The position numbers and the translations under genes are program-made. From NCBI RefSeq assembly GCF_041146795.1, contig NC_135184.1, positions 8,980,967-9,044,966 of the forward strand: 64,000 bases of DNA. The letters are read 5' to 3'. Positions 25,801 through 37,349 of the stretch are shown here, in pieces. Under the pieces are notes generated by a model that saw only the letters and a list, made by a program, of their open reading frames with translations, searched no databases and had not been told where the DNA came from. The stretch's first letter is position 1, and each line of letters begins with the position of its first letter. This stretch comes from Maylandia zebra. Its lineage: Eukaryota > Chordata > Actinopteri > Cichliformes > Cichlidae.

Positions 25801-26337
25801 CTTATTTTTGTTTCAGTTCTTGCTGACATCCACAAATGTGTGCATTTTGGGCTTTTTTTTTTATAAGATACAACAAATACCTTTAATAGATTAAATAAAG
25901 ATTAATGAAACTGAAATATTAGTAGAATTGCAAAATCTATCAATCATGTTCCTTAAGAAAAACAAAAAAGGCTGTGTTCATTCAGTTCACTCTTCTTTCA
26001 CACTTTGATTCCAAACTTTGATCGTTTTGCTTTCTCTCCACATGTCAAAGTAACATTGGCCAGGAAGATCAAATTGTTCTCCCTTTTTTGTCATTTTGTC
26101 AACATGTGTACTCAAACTGATCTAAATGAATAACAGATAATGATAACTAAACTAGTGATGACTTCACAACATGTTTGAAATGAAAACTGCTGTCAAACTT
26201 AAAACTGTTCCTGTAGGTATTCATCATTCTATGTTTACAGTTTTATACAGTTTTATACTGTATTACTGTAATATTGTTCACATTTTCTCATTTAGGATCT
26301 AAAATTGCAGACCATCCACTGCTTGCATATGTCTGCA

Positions 26338-26376
<39 letters not shown>

Positions 26377-28005
26377 TCCATCAATTGTTTGTGTGTGTTC
26401 TTCTAACTCTGTTTTTTTAAGTTGAATGTTCATCTAAAACATACTTCACTCTCAAAGCATAAATGTTTGTACTCAGAAAGAGGAGGTAATAAAAATATTT
26501 TTCTCGGTAGAATAATTTTAGCATCCATGTAGTTCGTGACTGCTGACAGAATTAAATTAGAAAGTGAACACACTGGTGTTTATTTTTAGTTGGAGCTGAA
26601 GACATTGGAGTTTATCTCACAGCTATCAGAGTCTCACATGTGCTTCTTCATCTACTTGCAGTCTCACAGCTGTGACCACACACTAAACCACTTCTCAGTT
26701 GTAATATCAGCATTATATATTATTATGCAGCATTTCACATTTAACTTTGATCAGTAATCATGCTGTTTCTGTTGATTTTACTTTGTTGTAAGGAGTCATT
26801 CAGCATATGTGATCACCCATTTTATGACATACTGCTATATACTGTTGCTTCATACAGAAATAGTATTTTATCTGTTAGTTTTTGTCACAGTAAAACTAAC
26901 TATAAGAGGAAGTTCAGTCAAGCTTGTACACAGATGACCAAAGAGAAACCCACAGTCTGTCTGCCTGATGTTTGCATTTGTGCTTGTAGCAGTTTGTAAA
27001 GCATTGTTGCAGGAGTGCAGTACAAAAACGTGGTACTCATGTAGCCGAGTTAATATTGTAGATGATTCTACTTGCTATGATTACCATAATTTCACAGCAA
27101 TGAAGCTGCAGAAATGCATTGGTCTAATGTTTCCTTTTTTCAGAGGAAGTAAATAAATACAATTATCAATGTGAAGTTAAGTTCATCAGAGCATATCTGA
27201 GAGTACATGACCACTGGAAATTATAGAAACATTAAAGAGAAGACTTGCAAATGGTTTTAAAGCTCTGGGCCACCCCTGCTCCTGTCCTGCCTTTCTCCCC
27301 TGACTGCTCTTCCTGGGTCCCCTCTGCTGTCAGTTCTCACAGTTCTGGTGCTCCAGTTTCCTGCTAACTGTCCTCTTTTTGGCTTCCAGTTAAAAAAAGA
27401 AAAAGCTTTGTGCCATGATGTCAGATTGTGGTAATCATGACACAGAATTGTATTGTCTTTTAACTTCTGGCTTTGAAATATATATTAAAAATATATATGT
27501 TTAATGAAATGTATAATTTGAATCATTTAAAAATATATACATTTGGTAGATTACGACACAGAGGTCTCTACACTGGCCCCTTTCTCCCTGCTCTCAAGCC
27601 AAGTAATTTCTTCTGAACTCAGCTGGGTACGGAGACTACAGTAGTTCCAAAGAAGTGGAACAAGCAGGCATTAGCCAGTTATAATGGGGAAGTATAAACA
27701 GAAAAGAGTGACGTGACCCTGACCTGGCACTCATGGAAATTTCCCTCTTACAGTCTTTTGTTCTTCAAAATCGTAATGAAAACATTGCATTTAAAAATAA
27801 ACCTGTTGATCAGGGGTTCTGCCAAATGATGTCCAAATTATTCTAAAATGATTATATAATAAGTGGCTTATTCTAGTTCTAGCTCACAATTGCATATGGA
27901 TAACACAAAGTTACGGGTGGAAACACAGACAGAGGGAGAGAAGTGATACTGACAAGAGGAAAGAAGAGGAAACCAAATTAAATAGATAGATGTCAGCAAC
28001 TGACA

Positions 28006-28042
<37 letters not shown>

Positions 28043-28878
28043 GCGTGCGTGCGTGCGTGTGTGTGTGTTTGTGTGTGTGCGCATTCCTCTGTGTGTGTGT
28101 GTGTGTATGCCTATGTGACAGAGAGACACATTATCTTTTTACAACATGTGAACATGGCTGCTTCAGTTTTCGGTTTAATATCAGACACTTTTTGTGAATT
28201 TGTGTTCTACTGGTTTTGAGTGGAGTACAGTACTTCAGCGTTTATCAAAAAAAACATTAAGGGAATTTTGTTTATTTGCACTACATGGTTTGTTGAGTTA
28301 CTGAAGAAGAAGTGGACTGATCCCTACCAAGACTAGCCTGGGACATGGAACGTCACCTCTCTGGTGAAAAAGGGGCCGGATAAAACTACATTTTAATTCA
28401 ACTTCAGCCAAATTGATTTGGGAAAAGAATGTAAAAATAACACAAAGAAATCGAGCAGATAGTCAGCACTTACCAGCCCCATGTTACCATTATTCATAGT
28501 TCAGAAACATCGATGTTGAAAATCAGTCTGATTTTTCATTTGTTAATATGTCAAAAGCATACTTATTGCAATGTAATTATTGTAATTTCAATACCGATTT
28601 TCTTGCCTGGTATTCATTTTTCACTGTATTTATTTGACTTTCTTCCTCCCTGACAATTATTTATTATATGTCATTTGTTGTTTGCCTTTTACAAACAATT
28701 TAGTGCTATAGTACAAAACCAGATTCCAAAAAGCAAAGGAGACGAATCACTTTGACATATTAGTGTACAAAATAATACTAATAAAAATATAATAATAATC
28801 AGAGTGTAAAAATAAGTGTTTACCTTGTATTTCAAATGAAAGCAGCAAAAGAACTCCCCAAAATAAAATACGTGCCAT
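19877..28878 (-). CDS. Gene C: CD2/SLAM-family-like Ig receptor with canonical ITSM tail
   Basis: Six exons on the minus strand: signal 28824-28878 (MARILFWGVLLLLSFEIQG), V-like Ig 24571-24870, C2-like Ig 24208-24486, membrane 23356-23442, 44-nt linker 20326-20369, tail 19877-20110. The joined product is 332 aa. The V domain has HNDSGDY and one cysteine (AKCGL); the C2 domain has six cysteines. The membrane segment (about 212-240) has no internal charge. The tail holds STYALV (Tyr280, ITIM-like S-x-Y-x-x-V) and TVYAQV (Tyr304), which matches the ITSM consensus T-x-Y-x-x-V/I and closely resembles the motif of mammalian SLAM receptors that bind SAP/EAT-2 SH2 domains. It therefore probably signals by tyrosine phosphorylation in leukocytes. 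The signal exon is 4 kb upstream of the V exon. This is the most complete SLAM-like gene here. Confidence 0.87.
21575..22515. mobile_element. hAT-type non-autonomous transposon
   Basis: Terminal inverted CAGTGTTGGGGAGTAAC and its reverse (GTAATCTCCCCAGCACTG), 941 bp, flanked by exact 8-bp duplications CCTGTGAA (21567-21574 and 22516-22523). An internal 41-bp inverted repeat (22009-22049 against 22181-22221) differs at two positions. No transposase frame. It lies in the intron between the linker and membrane exons of gene C. Confidence 0.82.
22992..23254 (-). mobile_element. tRNA-derived SINE
   Basis: Read on the minus strand it begins GGGGCGATCGTGGCTCAAGA and contains GGTTCGAGCCCC, matching the order of an A-box-like and a B-box pol III promoter in a tRNA-like head. 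It then runs through a conserved body to a tail with TATGCAAGTACAGGCCATT. ATTAA (22987-22991, 23255-23259) flanks it. It belongs to the same family as 52771-53046. Confidence 0.75.
26341..26373. repeat. (AT)n microsatellite
   Basis: A pure run of about 16 AT units in intron 1 of gene C. Confidence 0.9.
26755..27110 (+). repeat. Second copy of the 17690-18080 segment
   Basis: Collinear with 17690-18080. This copy carries a 62-codon open frame (26968-27156) that begins MFAFVLVAVCKALLQE, which looks like a signal peptide, but no splice to an Ig exon on this strand is seen. It is inside intron 1 of gene C, on the opposite strand. Confidence 0.5.
28008..28112. repeat. Interrupted (TG)n microsatellite
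   Basis: GT/TG runs with CGTG interruptions. They produce overlapping valine-cysteine open frames in both strands that are not genes. Confidence 0.9.
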
Positions 28879-28899
28879 CTTCACACCTTCTGTGAATAT

Positions 28900-28920
28900 C
28901 AGGAAGTACAAACTTCCTCA
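28900..28920 (-). promoter_or_regulatory. Paired inverted ETS-like sites upstream of gene C
   Basis: AGGAAGT at 28901-28907 and ACTTCCT at 28912-28918 face each other about 22-40 bases upstream of the gene C start codon. GGAA cores of this type bind ETS factors such as PU.1, which are common at leukocyte promoters. Gene E has a similar pair at 54689-54708. Binding is inferred from the words alone. Confidence 0.35.
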
Positions 28921-29032
28921 TTTAAGATTTTCAGCAGTGATGCACACAGCCTGTGTGGGTTGTCCCAAGACTAAAACCTCTATGTGACGACAGTGACATA
29001 AATACAAAGAATGACTCTCCTCTCTTCTGAGC

Positions 29033-29042
29033 TTTCTCTTTC
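29033..29042 (-). promoter_or_regulatory. ISRE-like word upstream of gene C
   Basis: On the minus strand the bases read GAAAGAGAAA, which fits the GAAANNGAAA interferon-response core, about 155 bases upstream of the gene C start codon. A single short match, so weak evidence. Confidence 0.25.
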
Positions 29043-29049
29043 ATTGTCA

Positions 29050-30241
29050 CTTTTTTGCTTTTTACATTGTATTCCTACTGTATAAATCTTTTACAGTAAA
29101 AGATTATAAATAAATGAAATGTTTCTACGTACCAAAATGTTCAACCTAATATTGGAAATGTTGAGTTTGATTCGGATCAACAGTAGTCTGCTTCACTTAC
29201 ACAGTTTCATATTTGTTAAATTAAGATATAGACTAAGCTGAAATTTGCTCCAGAAAGACTCAATCCCCATAGGTATGGTAAGAAATTTTAACAGTATTAG
29301 GATCACTTAAAGCAAAAACTTGAAATTGTGTGGATTATGGGGGGGAAGGAAAAAACATGATAAATTTCCAAGACAAAAATGTGCCAGACAGGCTGGTCTG
29401 AGCACTTCATAAACTGATGATCTACTAAGATTTTTCTACACACTTTGAGAAGTTTGATTAGACTGGTTAGTTAAATAGCCATCCTTTACGACCAAGATAT
29501 GCAAAAGCACATGTCTGAACACACAACACATCAAAACTTGAAGCAGATGGCTTACAGCTGCAGACCACACTGTTTGCCCTTCCTGTCAGCTAAGAACAGG
29601 AAACAGAGGCTATAGTTTGCATGTGTTCACCAAAAAAAGATTAAAAATCATTCTAAGAACTGAGACAAAAGGGTCCAACACAGAAATGTCCAAGGTGTAT
29701 TTAATAAATCGTGTGGTAAACTTGTGGTGACAGGATAATTTCTTTAGCGCATGTAACCATGTAAGTTTTAAAATGTTTTTTTTTTTCACAGACTGTACAT
29801 GAAATTCACCTTAGTCCACTGACATTACCTGATAAATGATACAAGAGTGTACTTACAGTACTTTTACTTTGAAGTTAAAATATACTGTTGTTGATTTGAG
29901 TATAAATAATAATACATTTGTTAGAACTGTAACCTTTTCAATAACAGTTGTTAGTGATAACGTAAAAAGTATTATTAGGTTTACACATGTCATTTCAATG
30001 CTACTACATAGGCTGCATTTTCCTGTCCTCCTCCTTTCTTGCTATCTAATGTGTATTCTTGTCCATCAACATCCCAGTGTTTATGACAAATCTATAAATA
30101 TTTTATAGATATTGAACAAAGAATGTACAGTTTAAAAAAAACAAAGACCTCCCCCCCCAAAGAACAAAACAAGGCAAACAAAACCCAAATAAATAAAAAA
30201 ACCCAATACATTTTGTTTTGTTTGAACTCATCCATCATCCT
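29050..30241. other. Interval between genes C and D
   Basis: AT-rich and without recognisable exons, repeats or long frames. It should contain the 5' flank of gene C and the 3' untranslated region of gene D. Nothing more specific can be supported. Confidence 0.5.
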
Positions 30242-33200
30242 TCAGGGCACTCCTGAGAGAATCTGATTACAATATTTGTCCGGTGTGATTTTCTAGAAAA
30301 AAATCCAAAATATCATGTTAGATAAATATTATTGTCAAAATAATTGTATCATATATTGTACAATTATGCAAGAATTTTGTGGGCTCCTTTAGGTGGAATA
30401 GAATGAATACGAATTCTTGTAGTGGAAGTTACATAAAGTACAAATCAGCAGATGCTTCCGGGTAAGTGAGAAACTTAGTGAGTTACTGAGTGGCTGTATC
30501 TTATTATTAATATAGTTTACTTTATAAATAAAATCCATTGTGAACTACACATTACTGACTAAGAAGCCTACAGACACAACACTGCTGTGTCTGTAGGCTT
30601 CCGTCAATCTTATATTTTAATTCACAGTTCTTTTCTAGCTGAACACCCTTCTTATCTGTGAACTGTCATATGACTTACAAACACTTAGTTTGTCTGTCAC
30701 TCCTCTAGCTTGCTCCTCTACAAATAGTTTTTTCAGAATTTAGTAGAACAGAGTTCTCCTGTTTTGTGCATTGGTCCTGGAATAACCTTCAAAATGTAAC
30801 AAAGATTTCTGCAATGGAATAATACAGTTACTTCTCTTAAAGTGGAGATGAAAAACTACATGTATAGAGTCTGTATAAAATGAATAAAGTGTTTAAAGTT
30901 TATAGAACATATTTAACGCCATCTTCTGTCAGTACAGAACATTACAGTACAGCATCAGGTTGGTTGGTTGGTTGCGGTCAATAGACTTACATTATTATAT
31001 GTTACCTTACTAATAACACAACCAATAACTCAGGGCAACATAAGACTAAAAATAGAAATCAGTTTAAAGAGGACATTTCTGTACTGCCCCGTGCTGCAAC
31101 TATAACTTCTGTGTTAACAAATCAAGGATATATTGCTTCTTGATGCATGCTCAATCATCCAGGTAAGGAAAGTCTGCAATAAGTGGGCAGTCTCGTGAGA
31201 AACTGAAGACATTACTTGGATGAATGACAAAACATTTCTCCCACATCCAGTTGAACAGAATCACCTTTTTGGGAAGGATATACTGCCCATTTTCACTCTT
31301 TGTCTCTTTACCAGTAAATACACTGACACGGGAAAACTTGGTGTAAACTAGCATTTATACATGTAGTCTTTCATGCCCACTTAAAGATGATCTTTGCATT
31401 ATTTTCCTTGTTATTTTAATTCTTTTTTGATTTTTTCGCAGAATTTTTCTATTTGCTTGTGTTTACTGAAGTTGCACTGCATTTGACTTTCTGGGCCACC
31501 ACTGTTTCAAGTGACAACTGAATCTGTAAAACCTTATACCAAACAAATTTATACTGCTTTACCAAAACATAATTTCAGCTGCACTATAATCATTCTTATG
31601 GCATTGCAGAATCATACAAGGAATGCTTTTGTGCAAGAAGTGTATGCTTTAATACAATGCTAGATTTCTGTGTATTTAGTGTAGATTCACTGTTGTTGCT
31701 GCTTAAAAACAGACTGGGACTTACATTTTGTGACAATGCAAAGGGCAATGAAGACAGACAAGAGAAAGAGACCAACTGAAGTTGAAATCTGAATTAGGGT
31801 GGCTCTGCTGTGAACTGTAAAGAAACCAAAACATTGGGTTAGAAACGGTTAGAAACATTGCAATAACTGTACAATTATTTGTTAGGGTAGACTTGCTCTA
31901 AAAGCCCAAGCACTCAACTTTTGCAAATGTTGGTTTAAAACCTTTTGAGCTCTGTTAGAGTTTTTCAATGATTGTGATTTTTTTCTAATAACAACTATTA
32001 AACAACATATCTACTGCTGTGCCAATTTACTACAACAAATTAGTGTCACAAACATTTGCATACACAAAATGGTATGTTTGCTTCTTCAGAGTGAGGGTAG
32101 ACCATAATGGTAAATGCATGGTATTCAGGATCAGAACAGGATGTGAAAACTTTTACAAATTCTTGAAAAATCGGTGGGTTATGGCTCGTGTAAAGGAAAC
32201 ACTATTTTAACTACACTACAGGGAGTGCAGAATTATTAGGCAAGTTGTATTTTTGAGGAATAATTTTATTATTGAACAACAACCATGTTCTCAATGAACC
32301 CAAAAAACTCAGTAATATCAAAGCTGAATGTTTCTGGAAGTAGTTTTTAGTTTGTTTTTAGTTTTAGCTATTTTAGGGGGATATCTGTGTGTGCAGGTGA
32401 CTATTACTGTGCATAATTATTAGGCGACTTAACAAAAAACAAATATATACCCATTTCAATTATTTATTTTTACCAGTGAAACCAATATAACATCTCCACA
32501 TTCACAAATATACATTTCTGACATTCAAAAACAAAACAAAAACAAATCAGCGACCAATATAGCTACCTTTCTTTGCAAGGACACTCAAAAGCCTGCCATC
32601 CATGGATTCTGTCAGTGTTTTGATCTGTTCACCATCAACATTGCGTGCAGCAGCAACCACAGCCTCCCAGACACTGTTCAGAGAGGTGTACTGTTTTCCC
32701 TCCTTGTAAATCTCACATTTGATGATGGACCACAGGTTCTCAATGGGGTTCAGATCAGGTGAAAAAGGTGGCCATGCCATTAGTTTTTCTTCTTTTATAC
32801 CCTTTCTTGCCAGCCACGCTGTGGAGTACTTGGACGCGTGTGATGGAGCATTGTCCTGCATGAAAATCATGTTTTTTTTGAAGGATGCAGACTTCTTCCT
32901 GTACAACTGCTTGAAGAAGGTGTCTTCCAGAAACTGGCAGTAGGACTGGGAGTTGAGCTTGACTCCATCCTCAACCCAAAAAGGCCCCACAAGCTCATCT
33001 TTGATGATACCAGCCCAAACCAGTACTCCACCTCCACCTTGCTGGCGTCTGAGTCGGACTGGAGCTCTCTGCCCTTTACCAATCCAGCCACGGGCCCATC
33101 CATCTGGCCCATCAAGACTCACTCTCATTTCATCAGTCCATAAAACCTTAGAAGAATCAGTCTTGAGATATTTCTTGGCCCAGTCTTGACGTTTCAGCTT

Positions 33201-36200
33201 GTGTGTCTTGTTCAGTGGTGGTCATCGTTCAGCCTTTCTTACCTTGGCCATGTCTCTGAGTATTGCACACCTTGTGCTTTTGGGCACTCCAGTGATGTTG
33301 CAGCTCTGAAATATGGCCAAACTGGTGGCAAGTGGCATCTTGGCAGCTGCACGCTTGACTTTTCTCAGTTCCATCCATTCCACCCATTCGCTTCTGCTTA
33401 TCCTTTTCAGGGTCGCGGGGGGCGCTGAAGCCCATCCCAGCTGTCATAGGGCGAGAGGCAGGGTACACCCTGGACAGGTCGCCAGTCTGTCCCAGGGCCA
33501 ACACACAGGGACAGACAACCATTCGCACTCACATTCATTCGTACATTCACACCTAGTGACAATTTAGATTATCCAATTAACCTATCCCCACAAGCTGCAT
33601 GTCTTTGGACGGTGGGAGGAAGCCGGAGTACCCGGAGGGAACCCACGCAAACACGGGGAGAACATGCAAACTCCACACAGAAAGACCCCGGCCTGATGTT
33701 GGAATTGAACTCAGGACCTTCTTGCTGTGCGGCAACAGTGCTAACCACCGTGCCACCGTGCTGCCCTTTTCTCAGTTCATGTGCAGTTATTTTGCGCCTT
33801 GGTTTTTCCACACGCTTCTTGCGACCCTGTTGACTATTTTGAATGAAACGCTTGATTGTTCGATGATCACGCTTCAGAAGCTTTGCAATTTTGAGACTGC
33901 TGCATCCCTCTGCAAGATATCTCACTATTTTTGACTTTTATGAGCCTGTCAAGTCCTTCTTTTGACCCATTTTGCCAAAGGAAAGGACGTTGCCTAATAA
34001 TTATCCACACCTGATATAGGGTGTTGATGTCATTAGACCACACCCCTTCTCATTACAGAGATGCACATCACCTAATATGCTTAATTGGTAGTAGGCTTTC
34101 GAGCCTATACAGCTTGGAGTAGGACAACATGCATGAAGAGGATGATGTGGACAAAATACTCATTTGCCTAATAATTCTGCACTCCCTGTAGAATTCTTCA
34201 CCAAACCAAACATGGGAGGTTTTGAGAATTTAACAGAAACCTTTTGTTTCACCTGGAAACAGATAAAATCCTTAGGATAAAAAAAATGCTTTTAGGTTTA
34301 CAATTCTTTTTTCACTGAGCTGAATAATATATTAAACTGGATTTATCATTCATATCATCATTGCTCTTATACTTACCTGTAATTGCCTTGCAGTCAAACT
34401 TGATCTTATTGTATTCCCAGCTAACTTGGTTGCTGTGATTACACAGGATAAAGTCTTGGTGGCGGTAGACAATGAAAGAGGATGAATAGTTTGTGGGTTT
34501 TTCTTTGACCTGAGAGCAGTTTTTGTCATCACATCTAAAAGAATGGTGGATGGATGAATCCACTGTGCTGCAGGTCACAGCAAGGACACAGGACTCTGAG
34601 CTGCCAGACACAGAGTCCACTGTCAGGTTAACTGGAGAAACTGCATCTGAAGAGGAACAGGCATGAAGAGATTTAAAACAGGTCTATGCCTGACCAATAT
34701 TTCAAAAAGATTAAAAAAGAAACCTACCTTGGACTATGACCTTGTATTCAGCTACCTTTTGGTCTACATTGCTAACCATGAGTGCAGTATAATCTCCACT
34801 GTCACTGTGTTGTACATTCTTTAATAGCAAAGAGTAATTTTGCCTGAAGAGCTCAGCCCTTCCTTCATATTTGTCAAACACAACTGGATCATTATTAAAA
34901 GCACATTTAGCTATATTGTTAGTTTCATTAAATTTCCAGATCAAATCTGTTTTTTTGTCTAGTACAACAGATCTCCCTATATCCAGATGTAAGTCCTTTC
35001 CATGCCGCACAAACACATATTGGAACTCTAAAAGAACAGAAATATTAAAAAAAACAGAATTAAAAAAAGAACAACAACACAAATATCAGAATTATGTGCA
35101 TAAAGCTACATATGGTCAAATGTAATTTAATGACAGAAGGTGATGTCAACTTAATATCACTAAAATAATGTGAAATAGCATTTAATTCACCTAAAACTAT
35201 ATCAGATTCACTTCTCTATATTCTCCTGCCCAATCTGAGAAGTGAAACGTGGAAAATGCCTCCAGTCAGTTGAGGTGGTGCCAAGCAAATTATATGGGCT
35301 TCATAGTAAGAAAACCTGCTCCCACTAAAAGGGATGGTTTCACTTTCACACTATTATACAGAGATGTGCTTAAATGTATTAAACTTCACAAAACATGACT
35401 ATCCAGAGTTCTGAGCAGCAGGGAAAGATTTAGTCTGTTTGCTATTAGTTATTTAATGTTACTTCCACAACTGTTCTGTCACATTGTCTCTCCAAAACCT
35501 TCAGTTGTGTTTTTGGGGAACTTCCTCATTATTTTAAATCAAACTTGTCCTGACATTTGGGATAGAAACAAAATATTTAAAATATTCCCAATTTTTATCT
35601 GATCACTTTTAAATAGTATTTAAATGTATAATAATGAACTATACAACACTGTGAGGAAAACAAATCTGTACGCGTCCATCTAAAAATACTGAAACTAAAT
35701 TTAAGGAAGTGATCCCTCTTCTTTTATTTTCGTCTGCGTCATGTACCAACATAATACAGAGCAACTACCTAAACGTCACTCTCTGTCATTTATCTTACTA
35801 ACAGCACAACAACCTCACTGTATATGATGATGTGTACTGCAGATCCTCTGAAAAGAGGATGAGACAAGGAAAATACAACTAAATTGAAGGCAAGCAAGTA
35901 ACTTAATACTGGAACATCACAGGAACACTGACTTAACATACACACGGAACACAGAAAAGCAGGAAAACTGGGAATTAACTATAAGCAATAAGTGTTCTTG
36001 GGGAGACATGAACAAATTATGTCTTTTATGATTAAAACATTATGAAAGAAAAAAACACAACCTAAACAGAAATTAGCTTTATAATGCTGGGAAACAAAAC
36101 ATAAAATACATCTAGAAAACAAAACTCTTGACATATAATACAAAATTAAATTAAAATGTTGAACTTAAAACAAACGCACCCAGGACTGTGACAAAACCAC

Positions 36201-36546
36201 TTTTGTAACGGTTAGCCCAAACTTCCTAGTAGCTTACAGCGCTCTGGACTTTTTTTTCAGAAATGCTCTCTCTCCATTTGATGTATTATGATGTGCCTGT
36301 CAGCTTATATAAAACATGTCAATACCTGTTTATTATTTATTTATATTACATTTACTTGACTTTCTTCCTCTCATTCCCTAATGGCTTTATTTGCTGTACA
36401 AATTTTACAATATTCATTAGTGCTGAGGTAACACCTAGGTTTAAAGATAAATTGAGTTCATCCAGTTAGTATAAAAGTTGGTTCTTACCATTTACTTCAC
36501 ATGAACACAGCCATAAAAAAGCGCCAAAAAACACAATCCGCTCCAT
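30242..36546 (-). CDS. Gene D: CD2/SLAM-family-like Ig receptor with truncated tail
   Basis: Minus-strand exons: signal 36489-36546 (MERIVFFGAFLWLCSCEVNG), V-like Ig 34728-35027, C2-like Ig 34377-34646, membrane 31725-31814, and a tail exon 30242-30292. The V exon and the following intron are nearly the same as in gene C, so C and D are recent duplicates. The V domain has AKCAF and HSDSGDY; the C2 domain has six cysteines. The membrane segment is TSVGLFLLSVFIALCIVTK. The tail exon aligns with those of C and F at its start but reads KITPDKYCNQILSGVP and stops, before either tyrosine motif. The 44-nt linker exon seen in C and E was not found, so the exact tail splice is uncertain. A DD37E transposon occupies the intron between the membrane and C2 exons. 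The receptor may be signalling-dead or decoy-like, which is inferred. Confidence 0.75.
30563..30601. repeat. Perfect 16-bp hairpin
   Basis: GAAGCCTACAGACACA, a 7-base loop ACACTGC, then the exact reverse complement. It lies in the intron between the tail and membrane exons of gene D. No promoter or conserved precursor context is visible, so a microRNA call is not justified. Confidence 0.8.
32547..33970 (-). pseudogene. DD37E transposase, interrupted
   Basis: A start codon at 33970 opens MGQKKDLTGS and stops at once. The same frame region then gives a helix-turn-helix-like stretch (VRYLAEGCSSLKIAKLL, DHRTIKRFIQNSQQGRKKR). The frame is broken by a 394-bp repeat at 33372-33765. It continues with an open C-terminal part (32547-33128, 193 aa) that covers LDGPDGWARGW, the QDNAPSH aspartate and the PIENLW glutamate. 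There are at least two stops in addition to the insertion, so it cannot make an active protein. Confidence 0.8.
33372..33765 (-). mobile_element. tRNA-headed SINE-like repeat inside the transposase
   Basis: A 394-bp insert flanked by an exact 13-bp duplication CTTTTCTCAGTTC (33359-33371, 33766-33778). On the minus strand its head reads GGCACGGTGGTTAGCACTGT and then GTCCTGAGTTCAATTCC, resembling pol III A and B boxes. The body is a common fish repeat (GGAGAACATGCAAACTCCAC). The long duplication shows LINE-type retroposition. Confidence 0.8.
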
Positions 36547-36864
36547 CTTGACACAGTTTCACAGCTTTGGTTTGAGAAAGCAGAAACACTCCCTGCACAC
36601 GTGACAGTTTGATTCCAGTCAACTGAGTCATTTGCCAGAATGTACTTGTTAAGTTCCTTTTCTAATACCCTATTCTCACATCCGTCACTCGCATCTCTGG
36701 TGAAAGGGACTGAGAGGAATCAAGTACGTGCAATTTCGGAAATTACAAAGCAGGTTTGTGTGTTGATGTGGAGAACGGTCGGATCGAGAGAGACTGAAGT
36801 TCGGTTCACTTCTCATTACATCTGAGAGAGGGTGAAAAGGCTTAAAGTGCTAAATCATTCTTTT

Positions 36865-37349
36865 TTTTACTGCCTTACTTTCAGTTAATGTATTTTGTTT
36901 TGCACTATGCATATTTTATATGCCATTAGGTCATTTATTGTGAAAATTCTCATGTAGGAACTATTGTACTGCATTTTGGTTCCACTGGTGCACCTGAGGG
37001 AGATGCACGCCCATGTTGATATGTGAGCATGGCAAGTTGAAGCAAGAGAAGCCAATTTAATTCAGAGAAAGTTGTTTCTTAAAAGTATCTGTAAAGTGCT
37101 CATTTCTGCCTCAAAGCATGGGTCAGCCAGCGAGGTATGTTTGTATGTTATATAGATCATTTTATGTCTTTAATTCACTCGTCTTACTATCTCATTGGAT
37201 TTTATGTTATGTTTTAGTTCGACGGTGGCGTAGTTTGTGATCAAGGTGAAGCTGTAACAACCCCAAGATCTTACAACTAACATTAAAGCCAACTTCATGC
37301 CATCAGTAAAAGAACTCTTTATTGACTTTAAGAAGAGGTAGAAGTGATA
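36865..37349 (+). repeat. BEL/Pao upstream LTR
   Basis: 485 bp, starts TTTTACTGCC and ends AGAAGTGATA, without the usual TG...CA edges. Same length and apparently same sequence as 43857-44341. Confidence 0.85.

Larger units (their letters stand above)
32219..34188 (-). mobile_element. Tc1/mariner element of the DD37E type
   Basis: Inverted termini beginning CAGGGAGTGCAGAATTATTA are flanked by TA on both sides (32217-32218, 34189-34190). Without the repeat inserted at 33372-33765 it would be about 1.56 kb, normal for the superfamily. The encoded transposase has 37 residues between its second catalytic aspartate (QDNAPSHAS) and the glutamate (SPDLNPIENLW), the spacing reported for the fish TRT lineage. 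It is oriented like gene D and sits in its intron. Confidence 0.85.

Noticed and set aside
26968-27156. 62-codon frame with signal-like start as an active gene
   Set aside because: No Ig or other exon follows on the plus strand, and the duplicated copy at 17950 does not keep the frame; kept only as a finding.
28009-28219. Overlapping Cys-Val-rich frames on both strands
   Set aside because: They are translations of a (TG)n microsatellite.
29836-30108. 90-codon plus-strand frame between genes C and D
   Set aside because: AT-rich, no signal or domain, no splice partner.
30563-30601. Hairpin as a microRNA precursor
   Set aside because: A 16-bp stem with a 7-base loop is too short for a precursor and no lower stem is visible.
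33229-33925. Frames over the insert junctions in the DD37E element
   Set aside because: They join transposase to SINE sequence and are products of the insertion.
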